Positions 9,375-21,249 of a stretch of DNA of 64,000 nt are shown piece by piece (within the stretch, counting starts at the first letter, position 1; each line of letters starts with the position of its first letter). The stretch is from positions 77,605,100 through 77,669,099 of the forward strand of contig OX375872.1 in the NCBI GenBank assembly GCA_947359465.1. The letters are read 5' to 3'. A model generated the notes under the pieces. That model saw nothing but the letters and a program-made list of their open reading frames with translations. It was not told where the DNA came from and ran no database searches. Origin of the DNA: Metellina segmentata. Its lineage: Eukaryota > Arthropoda > Arachnida > Araneae > Tetragnathidae. A program made the translations under genes and the position numbers.

Positions 9375-12172
9375 GTATTTCCTAGAGTCTTATTTTCTAA
9401 GTTTGTTTATTTCTTATATATACTGAACAGTCATAAAGTAGCTTCTATAAACAAGCCTCTATCAAATGCAATTTTGGACGAATCAGAATGAAACTTTGGT
9501 ATTTAGAGATTTCAAGGTATGTGCTCATGAAAATTATAAACAAACAGAATCTAGCTCTCATTATTACATATATGGTTCTAAAATTTGGAGAAACAACACC
9601 CACTTTATTTTACTACATTGTGATCAGCAGAGTAAAAAAATTTAGTTGCAATTTTACCTTTAACTCAAAAAACCAATTGTAAGAACACTGTCAGATAAGA
9701 TTAGTGTGAACAACAAAGGAAGGCAACAATTAGCAGTGATAATGCATGTGACTTGCATGAATCACAAGCGTGTATCACCAACTCCAATTGTCACTAGCAT
9801 TTGTATTAAAGGTAAAATACATTCTTTCTTGTTGCCATTCTTTTCTCATTCTCACCAGGGATGAAATTCTTCCAACTTTTGTAGGTTTTTCCGACTTTTC
9901 TTATATTTATAAGAAAATGACCGATTTGTATAATTAAAAAATATATATTCAGACTTTTGCTCTTTTTTCCCTTTTGTAAACATAAAAATGTGCTAAGCGA
10001 TGCATATCTCGCCAACATTTCAATCCTAAATTTTTCCCAGCTGATAAGTCCTGCAAATTCCTCTTTGAAAAGAATCTTTTGTGAGAAGCTTATTAGTTTA
10101 ATGGCAAACCTGGATAACTTATATTTTGAACTAGTTAGTGTATGTTGTTGCTGTGTATTTCCTGCGTAACAAGAAAAGACAGCATGTATAATCAACCGCA
10201 TGTTTGAAGTTTTCTATGGCGTGGAAGAGTTGCGCTTATTACAAGCTAGATCAGAGTATAAGGTATCTCTTTATTAGAAAGAAGTTACTTCCGCCACTGC
10301 AGGATTGAAAACTCACTTTTTTTGCTCGATTCTCAGACTGTTTCCCAAGAAAGTACGCATAAAATTGAAAAATTAATATGATGTATAGGGAACAAGATAG
10401 AGAAGGTTTTTTTTCCGATGTGCCTTTATTTCGTGTGTTGGTTTGCATAGCTAAAACACATTCACACCTGACCCTCACCAAGCTGCTTGCGAAAGGAGTG
10501 TAGGTTGGCGAGCAGGGGACGGGGCCCCCTAGTGTATGAAATATTTTAAGCTGAACAGAGCTTTAAATATGATTTTTCTTTCAATTAGAAAATAAGATGC
10601 TCTGTTATTTCGTCTTTTATAGCAAACTCGGCAAGCAGAAAGTTTAAATTTTCATTTTGAATGTTCTTGAAAGTTCTTTCGAAATCCGTTAAATCTTCTT
10701 TCTTTGGCGAATTTAGAAGTGTCCGAAGGCGGTGGCCACCGCTTTAAACATACTGCAGCTATTTTTTGCAACGGAAATTTACAAAGGATTTTTTTTTGTT
10801 GCGTCAATATTTATGATTTTTTTAATAAGTTAAATTATTTCTTAGATAATATGAGTTGTTAATTTTAAGTTTTGTTTGATTTAAAGTTTGATTTAATTAA
10901 AAAATAAGAATATTTACGGAAAATTTTAGCTGATGGACATTGATTAGAGATTTTAAAAAGGCTATTTTATTTAAAACGGGTTTTGATTTTTTTTAATAAA
11001 GTATATTTTTAACGATTTATTAAGGTAAAATCGGTAAAAAGCTATAATTATGCTAATTTTTATTTTTAGTGTCGACTTATTTTTTCATACAAAATTCATG
11101 CTATTTAATAAAAGTAGCATCTATATGATTTATTCTTTTGTAACATAGTGTTTTTACTTTCCTGTTAATTTGATTTTGTGTTAAAGGTTTTAGAGCTTTT
11201 TAATATATTAAAACAGTTAATAAACTTTTTTCTTTTAAGTTTTGCTTTGGAGCACATAGAGGTTGGGGTTCTTTGTTTAAGATGGTCCTTTTCAGACTCT
11301 GGTCTCCGTTAAGACAGCCGCCTTATTATGCCCGCCGCATCATGGCATATCACGGCTGCTAGATAACATCACTGCTTTCTTAGGAAACCGTAGCTTTAGC
11401 AGTCAGGACGTCATTGGAAACCTGGCACGCATCCAAAGAAATGAAGCCAAATTCTTATTTCAAAATATGTAAATTACAATTCAAAAAAGAAATTTTTTTT
11501 TTTAAGAAAATCACATTTAAGGTAGCTTTTGGGTGTAAAATTTTCTGTAGATTTCTAATCTGTTGATACTGTCACTATCTTTAATAATCGCAAAGATAGA
11601 AACTTAGACTAAAGAATAAAAAAACCCTATCACCAGTCAAAACTTTTTATTTGTTTTGTTTCTCAAACAAATAAACCACGACAGCCATCTGTTGTAGTGT
11701 CAGTGAACGACAGCAAAATGGAGATTGTGCAAAGACATGGGATGCAAGCTCCCATACTCTTCTTCATGCCACCTGATAGCCTGATCAAGTAGCATTGAGA
11801 TGAGAAGCCCACTTTGCAACAAAAAAATAATCGCAGGTTCTGTGAGAAAGAAAATCCAAATTATGACCAAAATTGATAACTTTTATTTTTTTTGACTATC
11901 AGAAGTTTAAAAAATTGTCTCTTTTTTATATTTTACACATTTGTCTTTTTAACTGACAATTTTTGCGTATCCCTTGTTTAGGTCGTTATAAAAAATTTTA
12001 GGTCCTTAAAAAATATTTTTTTGGTTTTGAAAAGTCCTTGAATTTTTTTTTTGAATAAAGGTGTGGGAACCATGGAAGGGAATTTAAAAGATTTTGCAAG
12101 AGAGTTGTTTTTATTTTTTCTTAATTTCTACATTTTGTTTTCTTTATTCTTGTTAATCGTAAGTGCTATATA
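9375..12172 (+). other. Intron 2 of SLC25A42, left part: diverged repeats
   Basis: AT-rich. About 11,500-11,670 is a diverged match to the Helitron interior seen at 48,530-48,650 (GTAGATTTC, AAAACTTTTTATTTG). Near 12,040-12,080, AAAGTCCTTGAATTTT and GTGTGGGAACCATGG look like the terminal part of a hAT-type MITE related to 60,891-61,485. Open frames here (for example 9,806-10,201 and 10,251-10,481) resemble nothing I know. No host exon was seen. Confidence 0.4.
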
Positions 12173-12813
12173 CACTATCTACCAATAGGTATTTGGACAC
12201 CTGTGATAGAATAGAAAAACATAATTTATTCATATTCAATAGTTGGTAGAGCCTCCATGAGAGGCAATTACAATCTCAACCCTCCGGAGCATGCTTTCCA
12301 CAAGTCCTTGTATGACAGCTAGTGGTGTTTTCTTCCACTCGTCTTGGAGAAGACATGTTAGATCCAACGCGTCCCAGAGGTTCTCGAAAGGATCTAGGCT
12401 CTAGGCAGGCCAGTCCATTCGGTTAACCCCATTGTCACCATACCAATCCCTGGTGGTCCTCTTAACATGACAGCTGGTGTTGTCATCCTGGAAGTAACAT
12501 GTGTCCAACCTGTAAAACTGCCACAACGTAGGAAGCACACTGTTATCCAAAATAATGCAGTAGGCCTCGCCATTGACCTTACCATGAATTTGGACCAAGT
12601 GTCCCAGTCCATGCTAGAAGAAACACCCCCAGACCATAATTCCACCTCTGCTGAATTTTACTTTGAGCACAATGCATTTGGCAGGAGGCGTTCTCCAAGC
12701 AGAAGGTAAACCTTAATTCGTTGCTCCAGAGAACCCGTTTCCACTGATCTATGGTCCATTTTTGACATACTTTGCACCACTTTAACCGAGCAGCATGGTT
12801 AGACTTTGTGATC

Positions 12814-13251
12814 TGATAAGTTCCAGTTTGAACTTTCTTTTAAATTCATCAACAGACCAAAATAAAAGCCAAGTTTTTATAAAATGTTCGTCCTGTTCAG
12901 TAGTTACATCATTAGTCGAGCATAACTAGAGAAGAGAACTTCAGAAACAAAATATCAACTTATATACACAAAATACAGTTATGATAACAGTTAATGCTAA
13001 CTAATTATATGCAAAAATAAGATACTCTGCTCCCATTGGTCACAACTGATGATGTCACAAGTAAAGGGGCGTGGTTATGGTTTTTCACAAAGTTTGTTTC
13101 AACTGGTGTGGCCACACCTCGCCATCTTGGTGAAACTGTTTGCTAACAGAAAAACTCCTCTCTTGAGCAGACATTTTATAAAAGGAGAAGGACGTGGGAA
13201 TTCTAGTAAGTACTGATAATTTAGCTTATTTGGAGACATACTTATCTAACA
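12814..13251 (+). mobile_element. Solo LTR, 438 bp
   Basis: It starts TGATAAGTTCC and ends CTTATCTAACA, the TG..CA ends of an LTR. It is flanked by the 5-bp duplication TGATC at 12,809-12,813 and 13,252-13,256. Removing it and one TGATC restores the reading of the transposase across CCTTTGATCACAAAG on the - strand. A TATA-like TTTTATAAAAGG at about 13,170-13,181 fits an LTR promoter on the + strand. A 5-bp duplication suits BEL/Pao or Gypsy elements. A BEL/Pao fragment lies at 16,275-17,215, but no link between the two is shown. Confidence 0.75.
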
Positions 13252-14032
13252 TGATCAAAGGCTTATGATCAGGAGCACGGCCATGAAAACCAAGCAGATG
13301 TGCTTCCTTACAGATGCTATTAATTGAAACAACACTCCTGGATGCCTGTTGAAACTCCTGAATTATGTGGGCCATCCGTTGGGTGCCTTTCTTCCAAATT
13401 TCTCTGGACAGCACCCATCGGTCTCAATATCCCAGTTTCGTGGGTCTGTCGACTCTTGGCATATTCCAAAAATCACTGCTCACCTTCCACCTCTGGCCCT
13501 CAGGGGCATACCTTCTTTAGGTTCGTACTGACTTCACAACCCCAGGTTACCTGAGTGAATCTTCTCTACCTTTCATTTTTCTTCTCCTCTACTCTTCTTT
13601 CTGCCTTTTTCCTTTTCTTCCTACCTCAATGTGGTTGCCTCTTCGGAGGTGAGGGCATCCCTTGAGAATCTTTTCGCCACTCTGTTGCTTTCAGCTCCTC
13701 TTGGGGATTACACCACCCACGTGTTTGCCGTACGTGGAGACCTGTATCCTTGGGGAAAAAAGGATCCTGGCAATTAAGGGTTGTTATACAGACCCAATAC
13801 TCTACTTCATGCAAGCGGTAGGTGCACTGTGTCCCCCAGTGTATCAATAGGCAGTGGATTGACTTCAGTCATCTGCTAGGGTTCAAGTGATCGCTGCAAT
13901 GACTAGCTCCTCAAGGCAGATATAGAGCTGTAATGAAAACGTATAGGCTTGACTAGTACTGGTGTAGATGTCTTCATCCCCTAGTTGGGCTCCATGGTGG
14001 TACGGTTAAGCCTGAATTTAAATTAATTAAAC

Positions 14033-15577
14033 ATGGAAAATAAAAATAATCTTTCTCCTACAGTGGAGAACCAAATAAATGAAATTGATGAGAGCAACAG
14101 ATTCTTTGTTATAAAAAAAGTAGAAGGAACTATGAAGAATGTTTCAGCTATTCTCATTCACAAGACAATTCTTTGAATGGTTGGAGATGTCAAAACAATA
14201 AAGAAATGTAACAATTGTGATATATTAGTGGAAATTACATCTCGAGAACAAATCCAATCCATCATAAATCTGAAAAAATAGAATGAGGTCACCGTTTCAC
14301 CTCATTTTTCACTAATTCACTCCCAAGCGATCATCTCGGAATCGGATTTGCAATTTGACACTGAGAAAAATATTTTCCAGTCACTTGAAGACCAACACGT
14401 CTGAATCCGAAGGATAACGTTTTGTTGTGACAGTCAAACCTTTCCAACAAAACATATAATATTTACTTTCAAGGTACCTGTTCTGCCTAAATTTGTTAAT
14501 ATTGCTTACCTTAGATGCCCTGTCAACCCATCATACCCAACCCCCATGCTGCTTTAAATGCCAGCAATCCAACAAGGACATTCCATTCAGTTGCCTGGGT
14601 AAAGAAACCTGTGCTTGCTGTTCAATTGAATGACATAATAGTTAAACATGTGAATCTACACCAAAATGTGTTAATTGCAAGGGTGATCATCCATCCTATT
14701 CACGCCGACCAACCTGTATAGTGGTTAAGGTGTTAGCCTCTAGATCGGAAGGTTCCTGGTTCGAATCCGGGCCCGGGCATGGATGTTTGTAAACGTATGG
14801 TGTAGAGGCGGCTGGTGCACCTTAAATCTGTCGTGGCCAAAAGTCCTCACGTTGGGTTGGCGTGGAAGTTTGGAGGGTGGGGTGCCAGCTCAGGTGTTGC
14901 TTCGTCATCTGACCGTGGTTCAAAATTACATGGATTACATGTTGTCCTCTGATCTTTCCCATAAGGGACTGATCCCGGACCGTCGTCAATAGCCCGTTGT
15001 GTTGCTCTAGTACGACGTTAACTAAAATTACCAATTACCTTCCTATTCACACATGTGTCCTCGTTGGATCAAGAAAAAAGAAATTCAAACCATTAAAGTT
15101 ACTCAAAACCTTTCTTTTATCGAAGCCAAGAAAATCGTTAGCAATAGAAACCCAAAAGCAGGCATTTCTTACTCGACAGCATTAAAAAAAGTTTCAAAAT
15201 CTTTGGCTACACAAACAGACCCTCTAACTTTTGGTTAACTCATTATTATGCAATCTCCCCAAACCGTTAACCAAACATCTAATTAATCACCTACTGAAAA
15301 AACAATAGACAATACTAAACCACAGAATAATTGAATCCCTTCTACTAGTTCCAAAATACCATAGGAGAATAATCTACCGAAGTTTTTAAGAGGAATGAAA
15401 GATTCCAAAAAGACGGAATCATTGAAAAGAAAACATCAATATTCTCAGCCTGAAAATTATTTTAAGGAGGCAAGAAAGAAGGATCTTTGGAAAAATTTAG
15501 ATAACTTTCGAGGCAAAAAAGATTATTTGTGGCTGTGGAAGCAGTTACAACCCACATTTGAAAAGCTGCAGAAATAG
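14033..15577 (+). pseudogene. Jockey-type ORF1 (Gag, zinc knuckles), interrupted by SINE
   Basis: It starts ATG at 14,033 (MENKNNLSPTVENQINEID). Stops and shifts follow, for example TGA near 14,175 and TAG near 14,280. Zinc-knuckle cysteines are readable near 14,550-14,700 (CFKC, CACC, CVNCKGDHPSYS). The SINE at 14,704-15,040 cuts the last knuckle after the codons for PSYS. Beyond it the frame resumes with CPRWIKKKEIQTIKV and ISYSTALKK, the usual segment after the knuckles. A Lys-rich tail ends at a TAG at 15,577. Gag of this family binds RNA in the retrotransposition complex; this copy cannot make a full protein. Confidence 0.75.
14704..15040 (+). repeat. SINE type I, full length, with 10-bp target duplication
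   Basis: It starts GCCGACCAACCTGTATAGTG (A-box region), has the B box GGTTCGAATCC, the body, and a tail ACGTTAACTAAAATTACC. It is flanked by TCCTATTCAC at 14,694-14,703 and 15,041-15,050. Near 14,926-14,942 the copy has a small tandem duplication (ATTACATGG twice). With 3,731-4,066 it serves as the reference copy for the family. Confidence 0.93.
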
Positions 15578-16274
15578 CAATTCCCTAAACATTGATATAC
15601 ATTTTTAGAACCGAAATACTTTAAAATTCCCCACGAGCTTATTTCAAATTTACTTTTATTTGACTAGATAGATTTTTAGATATTTTATTGATTTTACTGG
15701 GTCAAATTTCATCATGTGTCTGTTGCAGTTTGTCCACTATTATACCTTGCGCCATAAAACCCAAACCAACCAATCTTCCACTTCTGAATCACATAGGCCA
15801 CTGTCGATTTTGGGTAAGGATCGACCATTTCTGTGATATCCTACGATTGCACCTTTCTCGAAATCGGATAACTCTGCACTTCGTGGCATCTTGCATGCGA
15901 CTATTGGCAATGTTGTTTCCTACACAATATTTAACGGCGAAGGGTGACGTATATCAGGATCGCAGATATCGTCATTTGCATGGGTGTCCAAATACTTATT
16001 GGTAGATAGTGTATTTATACTATACATAAAACTTAACAATTTGTAGGACTTGTACATATGGTATAGGAAACTTAAATAAGTAAATAATTTTATGTATATG
16101 TTGTAGTAAAATTATTTTAATGTGTATGCATGTATTATCATATATTATTGTTGTGTATTTATCAAAAATAAATAATACATAATAGCAAACTTTAGGTTCT
16201 GCTTCTTACACTTCTTCCGTATGGCTCTATTCTTCATATTCATTCATAAAATTCTTATATAGGGATGATAGCAT

Positions 16275-17215
16275 AGGGTCCTATGGATGGCCCTCCCATA
16301 TGGCATTTAGTCTACTCAACGCTGTTTCCATGAACTCTCCTAAACATTTAGGGTCTTTTAGCAGCATCTCAACTATATTCCTGCCTGTTTTGTCTGAGAT
16401 ATTTTCTCAAAAAATTCTCTTCATTCAGCTACTTTTCATTTTTTGCAACTGGCGATTCTGCAAGAGCTTTAATTTCCCCCAAATATCAAATTGTATATTT
16501 TAAGCAGTCAGTATTTCTGGTGAGGAAACAATAACATTGAGACTGAATGGTAGGCAAATTATATAACAGACACTAAATATCCCAAAACAGATTTCTGTAT
16601 CAATATTTTATAGCTGATTTTCTGTCTTTCAGCCCTTAGTTTCAAAAAAGTTCCAACACCTATTAGCATGTTGATTTTACTTGACCTAAAGAACTCTGGA
16701 TGTGATAATTCAACAAACAGCAGATTTATTCCTGAAATATCTAAATTAGAAGGCGTTAGATCCGTAAGTTTTGGAATGACAAGAAATTCTAGATTTCTTT
16801 TAAATGTCTCTGGAATTTGAAATTGTTCCTTGAATCTTGTGTTTTACTTTATGGACTGATTCAAGAAGCCACATACTCATACATGGGTGAGTCATCAAGT
16901 GGTGATGAATTCGAAACATGTATATAACCTTGATTTCCCACAAATGCTTCTGCTGCAAGGGGATAGAAGTTTCAAATCATGCTGAATGATGGAGTGAATG
17001 GTGTTTATTTTTCCATGTGTGTCATTAAAAGCTTCAAAAATCATTTCTAAGCGAAGTATGATCTGTCTAAGCAATTTAAACACAATTTACGTTCTTGCAC
17101 CACCTTATGTGACTCCGTGTATCTAAAGCCTTAAACACCTCACACCCGCCTAATGTGTGCTGACCTTTGTACTGAACACATCCTTAATTTCCATCTTTAA
17201 TTATAAAGCTCTTTG
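16275..17215 (-). pseudogene. BEL/Pao-type retrotransposon fragment (Gag end to protease/RT)
   Basis: On the - strand a Cys-rich Gag end (HTLGGCEVFKALDTRS, near 17,140) is followed at 16,800-16,560 by INMLIGVGTF inside a segment like the end of the Pao protease. A worn segment to about 16,290 (AESPVAKNEK and following) matches the linker before the RT. Stops and frameshifts are frequent, and no LTRs were identified at its ends. Recognition is by family pattern; a profile search would settle it. Confidence 0.6.
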
Positions 17216-19569
17216 CCTTGTTAAAGGAGGGAAATATTTGAGTATTAGTCTTTGAGAGAATGTTTCTGCTTATGTTTTCAATCATAAAACTTAGTTTTTC
17301 CTAAAAGTTTCAGAAGTATTAATCCTACAGGCTATACATCAAACAGTAAGTTACACAGCAGAATGGGTGGTTTAGCACAGTTCAAAACAAACACAGCAAT
17401 GTGAGACTTAATAGATTTATTAGTAGAATAAATGTACATAAAAATATATACTTGCAAGCTGATCTTTCAGCTACGGTCTAAAAAATAGACATTCTTGATA
17501 TATGACAACAAACTGAAGCCAACATGGCTTGCAAACATCAAAACGGACCTGACTAGTACATTATAAAATATTACTAAGCTACAAACCAGGTCTGCTTATA
17601 TATCAGTCTCTAAACAATCATAATATACATAGGTGCGCTTCACATGCAAAACTGGCCCGATTTACATATCCATTGAAAGATTCAATCGATCAAGAGTGAC
17701 ATGAACTGAAAGGAACTCAGACTGTTTACAAACAGAGAAACATAATCAAGAGAACAGGAAAATATCTGACAAGAAGGTGTCTAATTTTAGTGATTAAGGA
17801 CCACTCAAATTGTTTCCTAGTTTTTGGATCTAATTTCTAACAAATGATGTTAGGCAGAATAATATCCTGATTAATCGTTCTGATCAAATTCTAAAAGTTT
17901 CAAAGCTCAGATTTTTTTTTTTGACACAATCTATCAGATTGTGCAAGTCTTTGAACAATTTATGTTGTAATTTATTATGACTTGTACTTGGGTATCAACA
18001 ATTGCCCTTTTAATTTGATAATGATCTCATTATGCTTTAAATATTGACCCAAAAGTGTCATTTGTAGTTTCAATTTGTTTGCAACCACCTTTCATAGAAG
18101 CTGAGGTAGAACAGATTTTTATTGTCTATTAATTGAATGTTATTTGCAGTTAAGTTTTTAAATTGACTTATGAAAATGCTCCAGTCATCGTATTTCCCTG
18201 AGAAAATGGGGAGTGGAATTTCTGGCATTTTTACACCAGATTTTCAATTGCTTCAACTAATATCAACGGTCATGCAATCCTTTTTGTTCTGTTTTCAATT
18301 TGCTAAGAAGGTAAAAAAAAAAATGGCTTACCTTAATATTCTAAGGCGGTCATCAATAAGTTCTAGATCCTCTTCTGCATCTGTTAAGTCCATATTTGGA
18401 GACAAGTCAAACTACTGTATTATGAGTTATTCCATTTTAGTTCTTTTGTAGCCTCTAATTTAACACTAAGTTCCTTGCCATGTTCTGGTGCTTCTTGAAA
18501 AATTCTCATGTATCATAGTAAATTTGCATTTCAAGGCTGATGTAATTTTGTTTAGCTGAACCATTGGGGCTTAATTTTGATTCTTTAATGCAGTAGACCA
18601 CATGTCAGCGCTCAAACAAAAATACAAACTTTAGTGGACTGTAATTATATTTATTGACATTGATTTCTGTACTATCCTAAGTACACAAGAATGGTTCCTG
18701 AAACAGAATGCTGGTGATATCGTCTTATGGAAACAATTGTCAGGGGGGTACGCATAGTGCAAACAGTGTTCTTTACTTTCTGTTTCTCCATTTGGTGAAC
18801 AGAGTGTCTGATTTCTTAAATTATCTAAGTTTCAATCATATGACTTGTATTATAATTGTGCTCTAGCCAGTGGAAATTTAATAAAACTTATGTTTAACAA
18901 TATTTATTTTAAGATACAGCACTCTTATTGCATCCTTTTAGATTTGTAATAAGTACGCACTTTATTCTTTACAAAGTTAAAATTTCCCATTTTCTTTACT
19001 ATTTATATGTTTAGATTTAGAATTATAAGATGCTGTATGCACAAGTGTCTACAGCACTTTTAGGGTATCATTGGGAAAATATTTAATCACATTTTTTTCC
19101 TTTTAATAAACTTTGTGTTGAGGTCTTGCTACTTCATTGAATAGGGGTTCAACTGTATGTATGTTCTATGAGTATTACATTTTAAAATGTAACTGCAATG
19201 TAAATCTTACCCACTCAGTGTTTCATTGTGTTTTAGTAACCTAATTACTATAGATTATGTAAAAGTTGTCCTTGGCATTTACCACTAAAATAAATACACT
19301 ACTTATAAAGAATATAGTAAATGAGTACACAGGACAGCAGAAAAACAATTTTTAAAGATAAAATAAAGTATTTTTGGATCTGCATTACAGGATGAAATGA
19401 TTTTTTTATTATTTTGTAGTCATATTTGCTATTGGAAAACAAAGTTATAGTACATTTTGTTAACAGGTAACATTTGATTAATATTCCCTGCAAACTCTTG
19501 TAGAAGTTTTGTGATGCTTATTTAATTACGTAAATGTAATACAATAACTATGAGTCTTTTTGCTTTTAG
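17216..19569 (+). other. Intron 2 of SLC25A42, right part
   Basis: AT-rich sequence without recognisable genes or clear repeats. Open frames at 18,170-18,451 and 19,299-19,493 show no known motif and no splice-site context. A pyrimidine-rich acceptor (CTTTTTGCTTTTAG) ends the intron. Confidence 0.45.
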
Positions 19570-19678
19570 GTCCTATTAACTAAAGATGTGTTTTCTTCTT
19601 TAATTGCGGGAGCAGCAGCTGGAGCTGTGGCCAAGACAACAATTGCCCCTCTTGATCGGACTAAAATAAACTTTCAAA
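19570..19678 (+). CDS. SLC25A42: SLC25A42-like carrier, coding exon 3 (helix 1, first carrier signature)
   Basis: It encodes [20 protein letters not shown] followed by [16 protein letters not shown]. This is the odd-numbered helix of repeat 1 with the signature PLDRTK (P-x-D/E-x-x-K/R), whose proline kinks the helix and whose charges form the matrix salt-bridge network. The donor is CAAA|GTAATG. One base (A) is carried to the next exon, giving ATT. The match to vertebrate SLC25A42 around [13 protein letters not shown] is close. Confidence 0.93.
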
Positions 19679-21043
19679 GTAATGTAAAATATATTTATTC
19701 TTACCCCTGTTTGTAAAATAATTATTTAAAATGAGTTACATCTGCCAATGTGGCTTCCTGCTGCAAGGTAATATAAAATAATAGTTCAGACAATCTGCAA
19801 AAAATTATAAATTGAATAAAGGGGAAAATCACATATTTTCCAAAGTTTGACAGATTTGTCTAAAAATAAATTGGTAATTAATCCATAAGCTTTGTGATGA
19901 GTAATTCACATCTTAATACTTTCTAATTTTAAAATGTATAGAAGTTTTTATTTCTTAATTTGTTTCACTTTAAAAACGGGTCCTCATGCTTTCCAGTGGC
20001 TCCAGGGCCACTCCAATAAAATAAAACAAAATAAGAAAGCTAGTAATTACATTCTGTAAGGAAATTTTTGTGAAGTTGAATTTCACACCTCCTCTAGCAG
20101 ACGATGCTTAATCATTCTGCTGCCACTATCTGTAAAATTATTGTAGCCTGAGATAGACGACAAGGCTGAGCAGGGCTCCGGCCTGTTGTTCATACTCTGC
20201 CATGTGCCATATTAATGGTCCATCCTGGAACTGAATGTCCGAGTGATTTCATGGAACTGTACATTGTCGATACTTGGACCTGTTTGTGAGTGTAAGTGTT
20301 GTGTTTTGTTCCAGGGGTGTAAAAAAAACGTAATTTTTTTTTAAGCAGTTGGATTTTTTTTTATTTAAATTGGATTTTTTTATTTAAATCAGATTATGTT
20401 TATTCAAATTTTTGTAGGCCATATACACTGTTTTTACAATGATTATATATAATTTGTTGAATAAAAAACTGAGTTTGTGACATGATAAATCAGTATTTAC
20501 TTAACATTTGTTTAACTTTAAAACACAAGTTGACATCCTATATAGTTTTTCTTGAATAAATTACATCATCATGTTGACAAATTTATCAGTATGTGTAAGT
20601 GACAGACCTAAACTATGGTGTGAGAAGTAGAATAGAGGACAGAAATAATCAGACTATAGTAAATTCTAATAATAATACTGCTGAGCAGCAATAATAAATG
20701 AATTTTTACTTTTAATTCATATTGGATCTTTCTTCCTGCTGACATTTTAATAGCTGTGTGTGTGTGAAAATGACTATTTCTATTCTTTAATCTCTGTTGT
20801 ACACCACAAGAATAAGCTTACTGGCAAATGCCTCAAAAAACTTTACTTCCTACTTGTGTTTTTTTTTAAGCTAATGAAATCAGTCACCCTTTAGTTTAAA
20901 TTTTGAATCAAACTGTTGCATACTTCCTTTGAGTGTTTATATTATGAATGCTGTTAATGAGGAATGTTTATACATTACTCTTCCTCGCATTTAGATTTAT
21001 GATGTCGCGTGTGTTTACATTACTGTTTCCAGTATGTAGTATA
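19679..21043 (+). other. Intron 3 of SLC25A42, left part
   Basis: No coding sequence seen. At 20,312 CAGGGGTGTAAAAAAAACG followed by ATTTAAAT-rich sequence looks like the terminus of a hAT-type element, but no partner terminus was found. Confidence 0.35.
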
Positions 21044-21246
21044 CTAGCCACTGTGTTGCCCGTACTGTACTTTGTGGGGTTAGGTGTGTCCATTGTGAAT
21101 GTTTGCCAACCACAGGTGTTTGCTACGCATTCCCATTTGGATTGCTTCGCAAACCAATGCCACGGACAATGCTGTGATGGCCTCGTGATTGTGAAATGTG
21201 GCGAAATGGGAATTGTGAAGAGATCCAATCGGTGTGACGTCACAAT
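21044..21246 (-). mobile_element. Helitron 3' terminal fragment
   Basis: On + it begins ACTAGCCACTG and reads GTTGCCCGTAC, then GGATTGCTTCGCAAACC. This matches the reversed 3' end of the Helitron family defined at 38,270-39,174 and 48,293-49,206. Only about 200 bp remain. Confidence 0.5.
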
Positions 21247-21249
21247 CTT

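Larger units (their letters stand above)
13430..15775 (+). mobile_element. Jockey-like non-LTR element with ORF1 only
   Basis: This insert in the Tc1-like element has a long 5' untranslated region (about 13,430-14,032, with GGGCTCCATGGTGGTACGG just before the ORF). It then has a Gag-type ORF1 (14,033-15,577), and a 3' end near 15,745-15,775 (GCCATAAAACCCAAACCAACC). No reverse transcriptase lies between ORF1 and the 3' end, so ORF2 has been deleted. The exact boundaries and a target-site duplication could not be fixed by eye. Confidence 0.65.
12236..15889 (-). pseudogene. Tc1-like transposase, three fragments
   Basis: The N-terminus begins at ATG 15,889-15,887 with MPRSAELSDFEKGAIVG, a Tc1 helix-turn-helix start, and is lost after about 15,776. 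The second DNA-binding part is at about 13,425-13,257 (AHIIQEFQQASRSVVSI and LLGFHGRAPDHKP). The catalytic part runs from 12,808 to 12,236, with KWCKVCQKWTIDQWKRVLW, FQDDNTSCHV and a C-terminus GGSTNY followed by TGA. There are several stops and shifts within the catalytic part. The gene is dead; the fragments are in the correct order and orientation. Confidence 0.85.
12173..16011 (-). mobile_element. Tc1-like DNA transposon split by nested insertions
   Basis: The ends are inverted repeats: CACTATCTACCAATAGGTAT from 12,173, and its reverse complement ending at 16,011 (AAG in place of AGG), about 29 bp. Each is flanked by the target dinucleotide TA (12,171-12,172 and 16,012-16,013). The transposase runs on the - strand in three pieces. 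Between them lie a solo LTR (12,814-13,251) and a Jockey-like element (about 13,430-15,775) that contains a SINE. Without the insertions the element would be near 1.1 kb. Confidence 0.88.

Noticed and set aside
9806..10201. 131-codon - strand frame
   Set aside because: Lys/Phe/Ile-rich translation of AT-rich intron DNA with no motif and no supporting splice sites.
14704..14790. tRNA gene at SINE heads
   Set aside because: A- and B-box-like promoters are present, but no acceptor stem pairs, and each is followed by SINE body and tail. These are SINE promoters, not tRNA genes.
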